This document shows, piece by piece, positions 1 through 8,239 of a stretch of 64,000 nt of DNA. Positions within the stretch are counted from its first letter, which is position 1; each line of letters starts with the position of its first letter. The notes below the pieces were generated by a model. That model searched no databases. It had not been told where the DNA came from and saw only the letters and a program-made list of their open reading frames with translations. The stretch is from positions 1 to 64,000 of the forward strand of contig NZ_SRMF01000011.1 in NCBI RefSeq assembly GCF_004768465.1, written 5' to 3'. Made by a program: the position numbers and the translations under genes. This stretch comes from Natronospirillum operosum (lineage in GTDB: Bacteria; Pseudomonadota; Gammaproteobacteria; Pseudomonadales; Natronospirillaceae).

Positions 1-81
1 GTGGCGCCGGTGGTGCTGTTCGCGCTGGTGGCCAACCGCTTCATCATCAGCGGCATGACGGCGGGAGCCGTGAAGGGCTAG
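1..81 (+). CDS. C-terminal end of a sugar ABC transporter permease (MalG-like, partial)
   Basis: Only the last 26 codons and the TAG stop lie in the window, in frame from base 1. The visible tail is hydrophobic and ends in TAGAVKG. From family knowledge this is the typical end of MalG-type inner-membrane permeases of CUT1 sugar importers. It lies 60 bases before a P-loop kinase gene and a transaldolase on the same strand, with a ROK repressor facing them, so I infer that it brings in the sugar this cassette uses. The substrate cannot be told from this fragment. Confidence 0.6.
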   Translation: MAPVVLFALVANRFIISGMTAGAVKG

Positions 82-141
82 CCAGGGCGGCCTGAAGGAT
101 GGGGCAGTGTGCTTTTAACCCGCGATTGACAGAACTGTGAT

Positions 142-798
142 ATGAGCAATCTGAAATCAAATATCGAAACGGTGGTAGACATGATCTCTACCGTGGCCAA
201 ACCCGGCAAACGCACTATGGTCGCGGTGGCCGGGCCGCCGGGGTCAGGCAAGTCGACGCTGTCCGAAGCATTGGTTGAGCGTCTGCGTGCAGGGTCTGAG
301 CCGACACTCGGCAAGGCCGCCGTGCTGCCGATGGACGGTTTTCATCTGGATGTGGAAGAACTCAAGCCGCTGGGGCTGGTGTCCCGCCGTGGTGCACCCA
401 ATACCTTCGATCCGCAGGGTTTTCTGGATTTGCTGAAAGCAGCGCGCAAGTATTCGGGTGATGTGAGGTATCCCATTTTTGATCGGGTTCAGGACCGAGC
501 CATCCCTGATGCCGGGGTTCTCTGCGAGGAGACGGAAATTGTCGTTGCAGAGGGCAACTATCTGCTGCTGGATGCACCTGTATGGCGGAAGATGAAACCC
601 TTATTCGATCTGACTGTATTTCTGGAAACACCCATCGCAACGCTGGAACAAAGATTGATGGATCGGTGGCTGAATCTCGGCTTTTCGTCCGAGAAGGCCC
701 GAGAGAAAGTGTATGGCAATGATCTGATAAATGCGCGACTGGTCATGTTGGAGAGCACATCGGCCGACATTCGTCTGAATGAAGAAACCCTTGTATGA
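142..798 (+). CDS. P-loop sugar/nucleoside kinase (uridine kinase/FrcK-like)
   Basis: A 218-residue cytosolic kinase of the uridine kinase/phosphoribulokinase/pantothenate kinase superfamily. The Walker A loop GPPGSGKS is at residues 31-38, followed by MDGFHLD near residues 64-70, which in this family lies at the substrate site. The closest recalled group is the nucleoside/nucleotide kinase family that includes rhizobial FrcK, encoded beside sugar ABC importers. The start ATG has no strong ribosome-binding site. It sits between an ABC permease end and transaldolase, so phosphorylation of an imported sugar is a reasonable inference, but the substrate is unknown. The stop TGA overlaps an alternative upstream ATG (795) for the next gene. 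Confidence 0.8.
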   Translation: MSNLKSNIETVVDMISTVAKPGKRTMVAVAGPPGSGKSTLSEALVERLRAGSEPTLGKAAVLPMDGFHLDVEELKPLGLVSRRGAPNTFDPQGFLDLLKAARKYSGDVRYPIFDRVQDRAIPDAGVLCEETEIVVAEGNYLLLDAPVWRKMKPLFDLTVFLETPIATLEQRLMDRWLNLGFSSEKAREKVYGNDLINARLVMLESTSADIRLNEETLV

Positions 799-830
799 CA
801 TCCGTCCATGACAGCGAAAGAGTCAACAGT

Positions 831-1790
831 ATGAAAAGTTTACTTGATCAACTGAAGCAGTACAGCACTGTTGTGGCCGACACCGGAGACCTGGACGCCA
901 TTCGTCGCTATCGGCCTGTGGATGCCACGACCAACCCCTCACTGGTTCTCAAAGCGGTAGAATCGGGTCGCTATGAAACTCTGCTGGACCAGGTTATCGC
1001 TATGGTGCGCGCGGAACAGCACGATAACGCTGAACAACGCATTCGCAGCGCCTGTGATCATCTGACTGTGGGTATGGGGAAGGCCATTCTGCAACATGTG
1101 CCCGGCAGGGTATCGACCGAGGTCAATGCGGACCTCTCCTTTGACACCCGGGGCAGTCTGGACAAGGCGCGCCATCTGATCGCGCTTTATGAAAATCTGG
1201 GCATTGGACGTGACCGGGTGCTGATCAAGCTGGCGGCCACATGGGAAGGTATCGCGGCAGCAGAACTCCTCGAAAAAGAGGGCATTCAGTGCAACCTGAC
1301 GCTGATCTTCAGCTTTGTGCAGGCCAGAGCCTGCGCCGAGGCGGGCGTCTATCTGATTTCACCCTTTGTCGGCCGTATTCTGGATTGGTATCGCAAGGCT
1401 GAACCGGAACGTGATTTTAGCCCGGAAGAAGAACCTGGTGTCCGATCGGTCAGTGAGATTTATCGGTATTTTCGCAGCCGGGAGTACGACACCATCGTGA
1501 TGGGTGCAAGCTTCCGCAATGCGGGTGAAATTCTGGCGCTGGCCGGCTGTGACCGCCTGACCATCAGTCCGGCGCTGCTGGAGGCTCTGGAACAGACAGC
1601 GGAGCCGCTGGAGCAGAAGCTGCACGATACGGGAGAGCGGGTCGAGCGCCCTGCAAGACTGACCGAAAGCGAATTCCGCTGGGCGTTCAACGAAGACACC
1701 ATGGCAACAGAGAAGCTGGCTGAGGGTATTCGGGGCTTTGCGGCGGATCAGCACAAGCTGGAAGCACTGTTGCGCCAGCGTCTGGCCTGA
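831..1790 (+). CDS. tal: Transaldolase (class I)
   Basis: A 319-residue transaldolase, close in length to E. coli TalB (317). It moves a dihydroxyacetone unit between sedoheptulose-7-phosphate and glyceraldehyde-3-phosphate in the non-oxidative pentose phosphate pathway. The Schiff-base lysine is K133 in [12 protein letters not shown]17 and the DATTNPSL motif (31-38) are also present. The frame is open upstream to an ATG at 795, but family alignment starts at [11 protein letters not shown], so I chose 831. It follows the kinase gene by 32 bases, probably in one transcript, and converges with the ROK gene 12 bases further on. A dedicated transaldolase in a sugar operon suggests that the imported sugar feeds the pentose phosphate pool. 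Confidence 0.93.
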   Translation: MKSLLDQLKQYSTVVADTGDLDAIRRYRPVDATTNPSLVLKAVESGRYETLLDQVIAMVRAEQHDNAEQRIRSACDHLTVGMGKAILQHVPGRVSTEVNADLSFDTRGSLDKARHLIALYENLGIGRDRVLIKLAATWEGIAAAELLEKEGIQCNLTLIFSFVQARACAEAGVYLISPFVGRILDWYRKAEPERDFSPEEEPGVRSVSEIYRYFRSREYDTIVMGASFRNAGEILALAGCDRLTISPALLEALEQTAEPLEQKLHDTGERVERPARLTESEFRWAFNEDTMATEKLAEGIRGFAADQHKLEALLRQRLA

Positions 1791-1802
1791 AATCTCTCGA
1801 CT

Positions 1803-3023
1803 TTATGGACTCGGAGCACTGGCCAGAGGCACTTTGGCCGGTGTTTCGCGCAACAGGGTATTCTGATCAATCATGTAGTCGGTAGAAATTTGGTAGGCAG
1901 CCGCACCGATGGCTCTGGCCAGGGCGCCGAAGTGGCCGGCTCTGAGCTCAGGGCGGTTGACTCCCTGCAGATCCAGCCGATCCAGTTGCTGTTCGATAGC
2001 ACTCACCAGCCGCTGACGCACTGCCGGCGGGAAAGCACCGTCAATGACCACCGTCTCGAATTCGAGAATGGCGAGGGCCGACACGATGGCGTGACCCAGG
2101 CTGCGGCCTGCCCGGTTGACCCAGATGGTCAGTTCCGACTCGAACTGCTCCCAGTGTTCGGTCTCCGTGTATATGCTCTGGGCCAGGTCGGTATCGCGCT
2201 GGGCGAGCAAACGCTCGAGCACCACCAGTGAAGCATGGTCCACCAGCCGATCGCCACCGGACTCGTCGGGAATTCGTAACGGGCCTACACCACCGGCATT
2301 GCCACGACGCCCGGGAAAGACGCTGCCATTCAGTACGATACCACCACCGATAAAGCTGCCGATAAAGAAATAGGCCAGATCCTGAACATCAACCGGTGGG
2401 CCAAATACCAGCTCTGCCCGGCAGGCGGCGGTGCCGTCATTGCTGATGGTCACGGGCCAGGGCACTGCCCTGGAAATTTCGCCGGCCAGGTCAAATGACT
2501 TCCACAGGGCCATCTCTTCCCGTGGGGCACCGAAATCGGACGTCCAGCTCCAGAGTTCGAATGGAGTGGCGATATTGAAAGCTGAAATATCGTCACGTGC
2601 CAGTCCGGCTTCCTGCACTACGGCGTCCAGGTGCTCATTGATGAACTGCAGGGTCGTGGCCGGTGTCGGGTAGGCGTGCTGCCTGGAAATCACGGCTTTC
2701 ACCTGCCCGGTGAAGTTGACCACCACCAGATCGAAAGAGCGCCGGCCAATTTTCATCCCGACATAATGCAGGGCATCCGGGTTCAGCCGCATGGGCACAG
2801 ATGGCTGGCCGATGCGGCCTCTGATCGGCTCATCGCGCAACAGCAGCCCATCGGACTCCAGCGAGCGAAACAGTACCGACACCGCGTTGGCCGACAGACC
2901 GGTGATTCTGGTGGCTTCAGCCTTGGTCAGTCGCTGATGCACACGCAGCAGGTGAAGTATCAGCCGCTCGTTGATGCCGCGAACTGTGGTCAGGTTGGAC
3001 CCTTTCAACGGTCTGGATGCCAT
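1803..3023 (-). CDS. ROK-family transcriptional repressor (NagC/Mlc/XylR type)
   Basis: A 406-residue protein with an N-terminal winged helix-turn-helix (about residues 10-70: RLTKAEATRITGLSANAV) and a C-terminal ROK sugar-kinase-like domain containing FIGGGIVLNG. The frame runs upstream to 3215, but MASRPLKGSNLTTVRGINE at 3023 matches the family start. Unlike NagC and Mlc, it lacks the cysteine-rich zinc motif (CxCGxxGCxE) and the usual GH after the AG motif: the region reads GNAGGVGPLRIPDESGG. It may therefore sense its ligand without the structural zinc. It faces the kinase-transaldolase operon and is its likely regulator. Confidence 0.88.
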   Translation of the reverse strand: MASRPLKGSNLTTVRGINERLILHLLRVHQRLTKAEATRITGLSANAVSVLFRSLESDGLLLRDEPIRGRIGQPSVPMRLNPDALHYVGMKIGRRSFDLVVVNFTGQVKAVISRQHAYPTPATTLQFINEHLDAVVQEAGLARDDISAFNIATPFELWSWTSDFGAPREEMALWKSFDLAGEISRAVPWPVTISNDGTAACRAELVFGPPVDVQDLAYFFIGSFIGGGIVLNGSVFPGRRGNAGGVGPLRIPDESGGDRLVDHASLVVLERLLAQRDTDLAQSIYTETEHWEQFESELTIWVNRAGRSLGHAIVSALAILEFETVVIDGAFPPAVRQRLVSAIEQQLDRLDLQGVNRPELRAGHFGALARAIGAAAYQISTDYMIDQNTLLRETPAKVPLASAPSP

Positions 3024-3069
3024 AATGAACTCAATGAAACTTCCTGCTGGCCGCTTTCGGCTGATGGAT

Positions 3070-4365
3070 TCATTGTATCGTATTTTGGCTGCAGGGTGGG
3101 GCCGGGAGCGGCCATTCAATTCGAAACCGCGCACCACCCAGAGGGCTCGATTCTGCAGAGATGGTGCCGCCGTGCAGCGCGATGATCTGATGCGCGATCG
3201 AGAGCCCCAGGCCATGGCCGCCGGTATCGCGGTTGCGTGCTTTATCCAGGCGCACGAACGGCTCGAAAATACGCTGGCGATGCTCTGCCGGTATGCCGGG
3301 CCCGTCGTCGTCCACGCAGATCAGAACCTGGTCTGCTGTCGATTCGACAGACACCCTGACCTCACTGGTGCTGTGTCGCAGCGCGTTGCGCAGCAGATTG
3401 CCCAGAGCTCTCTCGATATGCTGGGTGTTCATGGGCAGCCAGACCTCTGCTGGAATATCAAACGACAGGTGTCGGTCATGGGCTTCCCGGCCCAGTTTCT
3501 GTTGGAGCCGCCGCATGACCTGAGTCAGACTGGCGGGCTTCGGGTCCGGCTGCAACTGCTCACGCTCCAGACGGGCGTGGCAGAGTATTTCGTTGGCCAT
3601 GTCGTTGAGTTCATCCAGATCCTCATGCATATCAGCGATGCGTTGTTCTCTGATGTCGGTGTCATTGCCTTCCGACAGCATTTCAAGCTGGCATTTGAGC
3701 CTGAACAGCGGTGTGCGCAACTCGTGGGCCATGGCATTGGTCAGTTGCCGATGGCTGCTCAGCAAGGCAGCGATGCGGTCGGCCATGGTGTTGAAGCGTT
3801 TGTTGAGGTCTCCCACACTGTCGGCGAGGCGCGTGGAAGCACGCGCCGAAAAGTCGCCCTCTGCAAAAGCGCTGGTGGTGGCTTCCAGCTTTCTTATGCG
3901 CACCTTCAGACCCAGCAGCCAGAACAGGCTGCACAATACCAGACAGCCGAACAGCAGGCTGAGCAGCACTCGGTTCAGGGTCCGTATGCTGTGCTCTTCC
4001 CGGGACAAGTAGACATACTCTCGGGTACCGAAGGTAAGGTAACCCTGGTCCAGTTTGTAATTCCATACTTGCAGTTCGCCCTCACTGAGTTGGTCGCGAA
4101 CGTCATCGGGCAGGGCAGGGTCATCCCAGGACAGTCGTTCCAACTGATGGAAATTGAGTTCCGCCACGCTGTATGCCAGTGCTTCGGCATACTCCATGCC
4201 CTGGTCTTCAGCGACCTGGTCTATCAACACCAGCAAGCGATTCAGGCGGTCTTCCAGAGTCAGGTCGTCAGGGGCCAGGTGATGCAGAAGCAGGTGCAGT
4301 GAGGACATCAGGATGGCCAATGGGATGATCAGCCAGAGCAGCAAGGTGAGGTAGAGCCGTTTCAC
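3070..4365 (-). CDS. Sensor histidine kinase, RstB-like
   Basis: A 431-residue inner-membrane kinase starting with GTG. An N-terminal membrane segment (about 5-27), a periplasmic region and a second membrane segment (about 143-163) are followed by a HAMP region, the HisKA box AMAHELRTPLFRLK with the phosphorylated histidine, and an ATPase domain with an N box (GNLLRNALRHS), DDDGPGIP and GHGLGLSIAHQI. The stretch IFEPFVRLDKARNRDTGG closely resembles E. coli RstB. Its start overlaps the stop of the regulator gene by 4 bases (GTGA), which implies translational coupling. The signal is unknown. RstB answers PhoQ/Mg in enterics, but I would not carry that over. Confidence 0.9.
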   Translation of the reverse strand: MKRLYLTLLLWLIIPLAILMSSLHLLLHHLAPDDLTLEDRLNRLLVLIDQVAEDQGMEYAEALAYSVAELNFHQLERLSWDDPALPDDVRDQLSEGELQVWNYKLDQGYLTFGTREYVYLSREEHSIRTLNRVLLSLLFGCLVLCSLFWLLGLKVRIRKLEATTSAFAEGDFSARASTRLADSVGDLNKRFNTMADRIAALLSSHRQLTNAMAHELRTPLFRLKCQLEMLSEGNDTDIREQRIADMHEDLDELNDMANEILCHARLEREQLQPDPKPASLTQVMRRLQQKLGREAHDRHLSFDIPAEVWLPMNTQHIERALGNLLRNALRHSTSEVRVSVESTADQVLICVDDDGPGIPAEHRQRIFEPFVRLDKARNRDTGGHGLGLSIAHQIIALHGGTISAESSPLGGARFRIEWPLPAPPCSQNTIQ

Positions 4366-5105
4366 AGGTATTCTCTGGGCTGATTCCAGGTGTCCGGTAC
4401 AAACAGGTAGCCCTTGCCGCGTACGGTGATGATCCGCCTCGGCAAGTGCGCACTGTCGCCCAGCTTGCGGCGCAGGGAGGCGATCTTGTTGTCCACGGTG
4501 CGGTCCAGACCGTCGTAGTCGATGCCACGGGTCTGTCTGACCAGAAACTCCCGTGTCACCACTTCATCGGGGTGATTGGCCAGCAACCACAGGACTTCGA
4601 ATTCGCCGTCACTCAGCACCACGGACTCTCCGTCCAGCAGGCATTGTCTCCGACTGCCATGCAGGGTCAGGTGTCCGTATTGGCGGACATCGGGTTGATC
4701 CGGGAACTGGTTGTCTGTCGGTTTCTGGCGGCGAATCAGCATGCGGATACGGGCCAGCAGCACTCTGGGCTGAATGGGCTTGACGACAAAGTCATCTGCG
4801 CCCAGTTCCAGCGCCGCGACCTGATCCATGTCGTCATCACTGGCGGTAAGAAAGAGAATGCGGCCGGTGTATCTGGGACGCAGAGCACGGCAGACACTCA
4901 GGCCATCCATGCCAGGCAGCATCAGATCAAGCAGCACCAGATGAGGTTGTCGGGTCAGGATGACATCCACGGCTTCTCGACCGTCTGTCACACACACGAT
5001 ATCGATACCCTGAGCAGTGAGATACTCGTTCAGTATTCCCGCCAGCTTGCGGTCATCCTCTACCAGTACTGTCTGAATAGTGTCCATAGGCTGCATTTTA
5101 TCCAT
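4362..5105 (-). CDS. OmpR-family response regulator, RstA-like
   Basis: A 247-residue DNA-binding response regulator. The receiver domain starts VLVEDDRKLAG and has the phospho-acceptor aspartate in LVLLDLMLPGMDG. The C-terminal winged helix contains RGIDYDGLDRTVDNKI and ITVRGKGYLF, as in RstA. Several starts are possible: TTG at 5120 and ATGs at 5105, 5096 and 5087. I chose 5105, but 5087 (MDTIQTVLVEDD) is equally plausible because no clear ribosome-binding site decides it. It is the first gene of the pair and overlaps the kinase start. Confidence 0.9.
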   Translation of the reverse strand: MDKMQPMDTIQTVLVEDDRKLAGILNEYLTAQGIDIVCVTDGREAVDVILTRQPHLVLLDLMLPGMDGLSVCRALRPRYTGRILFLTASDDDMDQVAALELGADDFVVKPIQPRVLLARIRMLIRRQKPTDNQFPDQPDVRQYGHLTLHGSRRQCLLDGESVVLSDGEFEVLWLLANHPDEVVTREFLVRQTRGIDYDGLDRTVDNKIASLRRKLGDSAHLPRRIITVRGKGYLFVPDTWNQPREYL

Positions 5106-5170
5106 GCTGGCTGGTATCAACAGCCCAATTTTTTGTATGGGTTTGTCACGGGTCAGTCGGAGCGGCAGTT

Positions 5171-5404
5171 TCAGTCTTCATCCTGTTGCTGGTCACGCCA
5201 TTGAGTATAGGCCGAGGTGATCAGGTAAACCCCAATGTAGGCCAGGGAACCGGCAAGCAGCACGAACAGGGCAGTTTCAATTCCCGGGTGCAGGCCGGGC
5301 ACCCCTGAGTCGAGCATCACGAAAGCCGCACCACCAAAGACGACCAGAAACAAGGCGCCATAGCCGAGACACAGGTGAAAAACCCAGCGCAATCGGCTGT
5401 TCAT
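5171..5404 (-). CDS. Small two-span membrane protein, unknown function
   Basis: A 77-residue protein with two hydrophobic segments (about residues 8-30 and 42-66) and a charged tail ending QWRDQQQDED. I do not recognise a family. It looks real because ATG at 5404 is preceded by a strong ribosome-binding site (GGAGG, 7 bases before the start). It lies 65 bases upstream of the RstA-like gene on the same strand and could share a transcript with the two-component system; a membrane partner or signal modulator is only a guess. Confidence 0.65.
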   Translation of the reverse strand: MNSRLRWVFHLCLGYGALFLVVFGGAAFVMLDSGVPGLHPGIETALFVLLAGSLAYIGVYLITSAYTQWRDQQQDED

Positions 5405-5740
5405 GTTTTTACCTCCGATCCGATTGGTTGACCGTTTTTACGATGGCGCAATCAGGGTGTCAGTCCCACATGATTCGTGTACGGAATTGTCTCGATGCTT
5501 GCGATTCTGGCCGGTGCTGGTTAATCTGCCGGTTCATCCATTCGTAAGGCTAGGCCATGCATTTTCCTGTCATCATGACCTTCCTGCTGGGCCGTCAGCG
5601 CGCCGCCTGAGTGGCGGGCAGAAGTCGACCCCAATTCACAGAGTGAAGAACCCGCGCTTCGGGCAGTTGCCCGTGCGTAAGCGGTGCTTCAACACCTGTC
5701 TGCCACTGATTCCCATGAGGTTCACTATGAGGAATTCAGT
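5405..5740. other. Intergenic region, 336 bases, no convincing gene
   Basis: This divergent spacer lies between the small membrane protein and the methyltransferase. Its open frames start without ribosome-binding sites and resemble nothing. A small hairpin (CGGGCA-GT-TGCCCG) is present near 5656-5669. Promoters for both flanking genes must lie here, but I see no clear -35/-10 pair. Confidence 0.5.
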
Positions 5741-6532
5741 ATGGCTAAAATACATCGCAAGACAGCCGCCACCAGCCAGAGCTGGGACGGGGTAGCAGAC
5801 TGGTATGCCGGCTGGTCCGGCGCCAGGGGCAGCTTTCACCATCGCAAGGTAGCCATCCCCACAGTAATGGATCTGCTCCGCTGCAGGGCAGGGGAGAGCG
5901 TTATTGATCTGGGCTGTGGTCCGGGGGCCCTGGCGTCTGCCGTTGCTCAGGCCGGCGCACGGTATACCGGCGTTGACCTGAGCCGCAAGTTGATCCGGTT
6001 TGCGCGCAAGCACAACCAGAGTCGACAGGCGGATTTCCAGGTCGGCGACCTGACTGATGCAGATCTGGCACGCACTCTGGGCCCGGCCCGTTTCGATGCC
6101 GCCGTGTTTCTGCTCAGTCTGCAGGATATCCACCCCATGTCGGCAGCCATTGCCAACGCGGCAGCGATCCTGCGCCCGGGCGGCCGGCTGGTGATTCTGA
6201 TGACGCATCCCTGCTTTCGCATACCCCGTCAGAGTGGCTGGGGCTGGGATGGTGGCCGCAAGCTGCAGTACCGCCGGGTCGACCATTACCTGTCGCCGTT
6301 GCAGGTACCCATGCAGCCGCATCAGGGCACCGGCGGTATTACCCGCAGTTACCACTGGCCGCTGTCGAGCTATGTCAGTGAACTCAGTGCACAGGGACTG
6401 ATGATTGATCAACTACAGGAAATTCCCATGACCCGACTGCCCAAAGAACAGTCGGTGTCACGGGCAGAAAAGCGGGCCCTGCGCGAGATCCCGCTGTTTC
6501 TGGCCTTGCGGGCCCAAAAACTCAGCGGCTGA
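5741..6532 (+). CDS. Class I SAM-dependent methyltransferase
   Basis: A 263-residue cytosolic methyltransferase with the SAM-binding motif VIDLGCGPGALA (residues 54-65), an acidic end to beta-2 (YTGVDLSRKL) and a post-motif (LRPGGRLVILM). The frame is open from 5684, but ATG at 5741 follows a good GAGGAA ribosome-binding site by 7 bases, so I start there. The substrate is unknown. Many relatives are small-molecule or quinone-type methyltransferases of the UbiE/Methyltransf_11 group. It stands alone between a divergent gene and a convergent one and ends just before a strong terminator. Confidence 0.82.
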   Translation: MAKIHRKTAATSQSWDGVADWYAGWSGARGSFHHRKVAIPTVMDLLRCRAGESVIDLGCGPGALASAVAQAGARYTGVDLSRKLIRFARKHNQSRQADFQVGDLTDADLARTLGPARFDAAVFLLSLQDIHPMSAAIANAAAILRPGGRLVILMTHPCFRIPRQSGWGWDGGRKLQYRRVDHYLSPLQVPMQPHQGTGGITRSYHWPLSSYVSELSAQGLMIDQLQEIPMTRLPKEQSVSRAEKRALREIPLFLALRAQKLSG

Positions 6533-6545
6533 TTGTGCAGAAATC

Positions 6546-6571
6546 AAAGGAGGGCTTTGCGGCCCTCCTTT
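6546..6571. terminator. Bidirectional rho-independent terminator
   Basis: A perfect 10-bp stem AAAGGAGGGC / GCCCTCCTTT with a 6-base loop lies between the convergent methyltransferase and WYL-GST genes. T-rich ends on both sides make it usable from either strand. Confidence 0.85.
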
Positions 6572-6589
6572 CTCGTTACAGTTGTGCTC

Positions 6590-7222
6590 CTATTCTTCCA
6601 CCCAGGCCTGCTTGGCCGTTAGCTTGTGAATGAACTCGTCCACCCGTTGCTGAGCGGGCCTGTCCTTGATGCGGTTCCAGTAGGCGGTAAACTCCGGGCG
6701 GCTGTCGATGGTGCCAAACTGCATGCCCCAGCCGATATGAGAGCCGACATAGACATCGGCGGCGGTAAATTGCCGGCCGGTGATATAGGGTCTGTGGCGC
6801 AAGGCACTGGCCAGGGTATCAAGCACTGTGGGCAGGGTCCCGCAACCCAGGCTCATCTGTTCCTGTTCATTCAACTTGTAGCCCAGGCTCTGCAGTGAAA
6901 CCGTCTGCTCCAGCGGGCCGGCGGCGAAAAACAGCCAGCGATAGTAGTCGCCGCGCTGATCCCGTGGCGGCGCCAGGCCTGCCTCCGGGAAGGCATCCGC
7001 CAGATAGGCGCAGATCGCCGGTGCTTCCGTGACGATGACATCCCCGTGCTGAATGGCAGGCACCTTGCCCATGGGGTTGATGGTCAGATAGGGCTCCGCC
7101 TTCATGCTGGTGCCAAAGTCCAGAATTTCGGTCCGGTAGGGTGCGGCCACCTCTTCCAGCATCCAGTGGGCAATGGCACCGCGCGACATCGGATTGGTGT
7201 ACAGGGTAATGGTGCGGTTCAT
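6590..7222 (-). CDS. Glutathione S-transferase reading unit with its own start inside the fusion
   Basis: ATG at 7222 is preceded by GAGGA with a 7-base spacer, so a free 210-residue GST could be made as well as the fusion. The thioredoxin-fold N-terminus begins ITLYTNPMSRGAIAHWMLEE, followed by GKVPAIQ (cis-proline loop) and EAPAICAYLADAFPEAG, where glutathione is bound in this family. The helical C-domain includes GDYYRWLFFAAGPLE and ADVYVGSHIGWGMQFG. It conjugates or reduces electrophiles with glutathione in the cytosol. The length is normal for a complete GST, so the domain is intact and not a fragment. The stop is at 6590, just inside the shared terminator. Confidence 0.75.
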   Translation of the reverse strand: MNRTITLYTNPMSRGAIAHWMLEEVAAPYRTEILDFGTSMKAEPYLTINPMGKVPAIQHGDVIVTEAPAICAYLADAFPEAGLAPPRDQRGDYYRWLFFAAGPLEQTVSLQSLGYKLNEQEQMSLGCGTLPTVLDTLASALRHRPYITGRQFTAADVYVGSHIGWGMQFGTIDSRPEFTAYWNRIKDRPAQQRVDEFIHKLTAKQAWVEE

Positions 7223-7957
7223 GGCTTTGTCCTCGTTTTCCGTTGGGGTTGACCCAGTATGTGCGGCACTGATGCCAGAAACTGGCAGCAGCGATTTCTG
7301 CCAGCGCCGATACAGCTCGGACCGTCGCCCGGGGTAACGCGTTTCCAGGCATTCGATGTCCAGTGCGCGGTCCAGGCGGAACTGTCGGAAGTCCTGACGC
7401 AATTCGCACCAGGCGATCAGGGTGCGCCGGGAGTCCAGGTAGCCGATGGCAATGGGCCAGACCAGACGTTCAGTCACAGCGCCGGCCTGATCTCGGTAGT
7501 GCAGGCGAATTGTCTGCCCGGATCGAATGGCGCGTCGCAGCAGTCCGGGGTCGGCGGGCGTCTGCAGGGCCGGGCGATTGCCCACGAGCAGCGGCGAGTC
7601 GTCCACGCGAAAACGGAGCTCTGCGGGCAGGATGGAGGCGATCTTGCTCAGGGCCTCGCGGGCAGCAAGCGACAACTCCTGATCATCACCCTTGCGCACC
7701 CAACTGAGGCCCAGGGTCAGGGCTTCGATCTCCTCTTCGGACAGCATCAGTGGCGGCAACAGAAAACCGGGTTTGAGGACATACCCCATGCCCGGCTCAC
7801 CCTGCACATCAGCCCCGATGGCTTTCAGGCGATTGATGTCCCGATACAGGGTGCGCTGCGATACCCCCAACTCGTCCGCCAGCACGGCAGCCGTCACGGG
7901 GCGCCGGCGCCGGCGCAGGGCCTGCAGCAGGTCAAACAGTCGTTCAGCACTGGACAT
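6590..7957 (-). CDS. WYL/YafY-type regulator fused in frame to a glutathione S-transferase
   Basis: One uninterrupted frame of 455 residues. Residues 1-65 are a DeoR-like winged helix (VTAAVLADELGVSQRTLYRD). Residues about 130-225 are a WYL ligand-binding domain (RRTLIAWCELRQDFRQFRLD). A linker of roughly 20 residues leads to a full-length GST from residue 246. ATG at 7957 has GGAG 6 bases upstream; frames further out to 8026 are less likely. In related bacteria these are, as I recall, separate neighbouring genes. Here no stop codon separates them, although the GST keeps its own start signal. The product may be a true two-domain protein, or both a long and a short form may be made. I infer a thiol, electrophile or drug sensor coupled to a detoxifying enzyme. 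Confidence 0.8.
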   Translation of the reverse strand: MSSAERLFDLLQALRRRRRPVTAAVLADELGVSQRTLYRDINRLKAIGADVQGEPGMGYVLKPGFLLPPLMLSEEEIEALTLGLSWVRKGDDQELSLAAREALSKIASILPAELRFRVDDSPLLVGNRPALQTPADPGLLRRAIRSGQTIRLHYRDQAGAVTERLVWPIAIGYLDSRRTLIAWCELRQDFRQFRLDRALDIECLETRYPGRRSELYRRWQKSLLPVSGISAAHTGSTPTENEDKAMNRTITLYTNPMSRGAIAHWMLEEVAAPYRTEILDFGTSMKAEPYLTINPMGKVPAIQHGDVIVTEAPAICAYLADAFPEAGLAPPRDQRGDYYRWLFFAAGPLEQTVSLQSLGYKLNEQEQMSLGCGTLPTVLDTLASALRHRPYITGRQFTAADVYVGSHIGWGMQFGTIDSRPEFTAYWNRIKDRPAQQRVDEFIHKLTAKQAWVEE

Positions 7958-8239
7958 GGGGTTCTCCGCAAGGTGGCCGACATAGGGTTGCTGAGTCCAG
8001 ATCATTCTACTCGGGACTACTGCCATATTCTGACAGTAGTCTAGTGTCCTGTCTGGTTAGTTCGACAACTCTCTGTGTGCGGTCTGCGGTGTCTGGCCAA
8101 GGCGACATCCCGCTGGCGTGGTGGGCCCACTTCAAGGGATGTCAACACAGGCCAGGGGCCGCAGAGGCACGCCCTCCGGGAGCCCCTGAAGCGCTCTGAT
8201 AGCGGCGTTGCGATGTTTCGATCTGGAGCCACCAGAGCG
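7958..8239. other. Intergenic region, 282 bases, with a fold-back structure
   Basis: It lies between two minus-strand genes (MATE upstream, WYL-GST downstream). It holds an inverted repeat, GACATCCC at 8104-8111 against GGGATGTC at 8136-8143, whose loop includes the palindrome GTGGGCCCAC. GGTCTGCGGT at 8081-8090 is shared with the repeat element at 27.6 kb. I see no gene. The first bases (about 8042-8065) look like an insertion-sequence edge, but no transposase is present. Confidence 0.45.

Noticed and set aside
2971-4302. A 443-codon plus-strand frame over the histidine kinase
   Set aside because: The kinase on the minus strand has all catalytic boxes; this frame has none and begins inside the ROK gene start.
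8042-8065. Insertion-sequence end
   Set aside because: The sequence looks like an IS edge by impression only; no transposase, matching second end or target duplication was seen.
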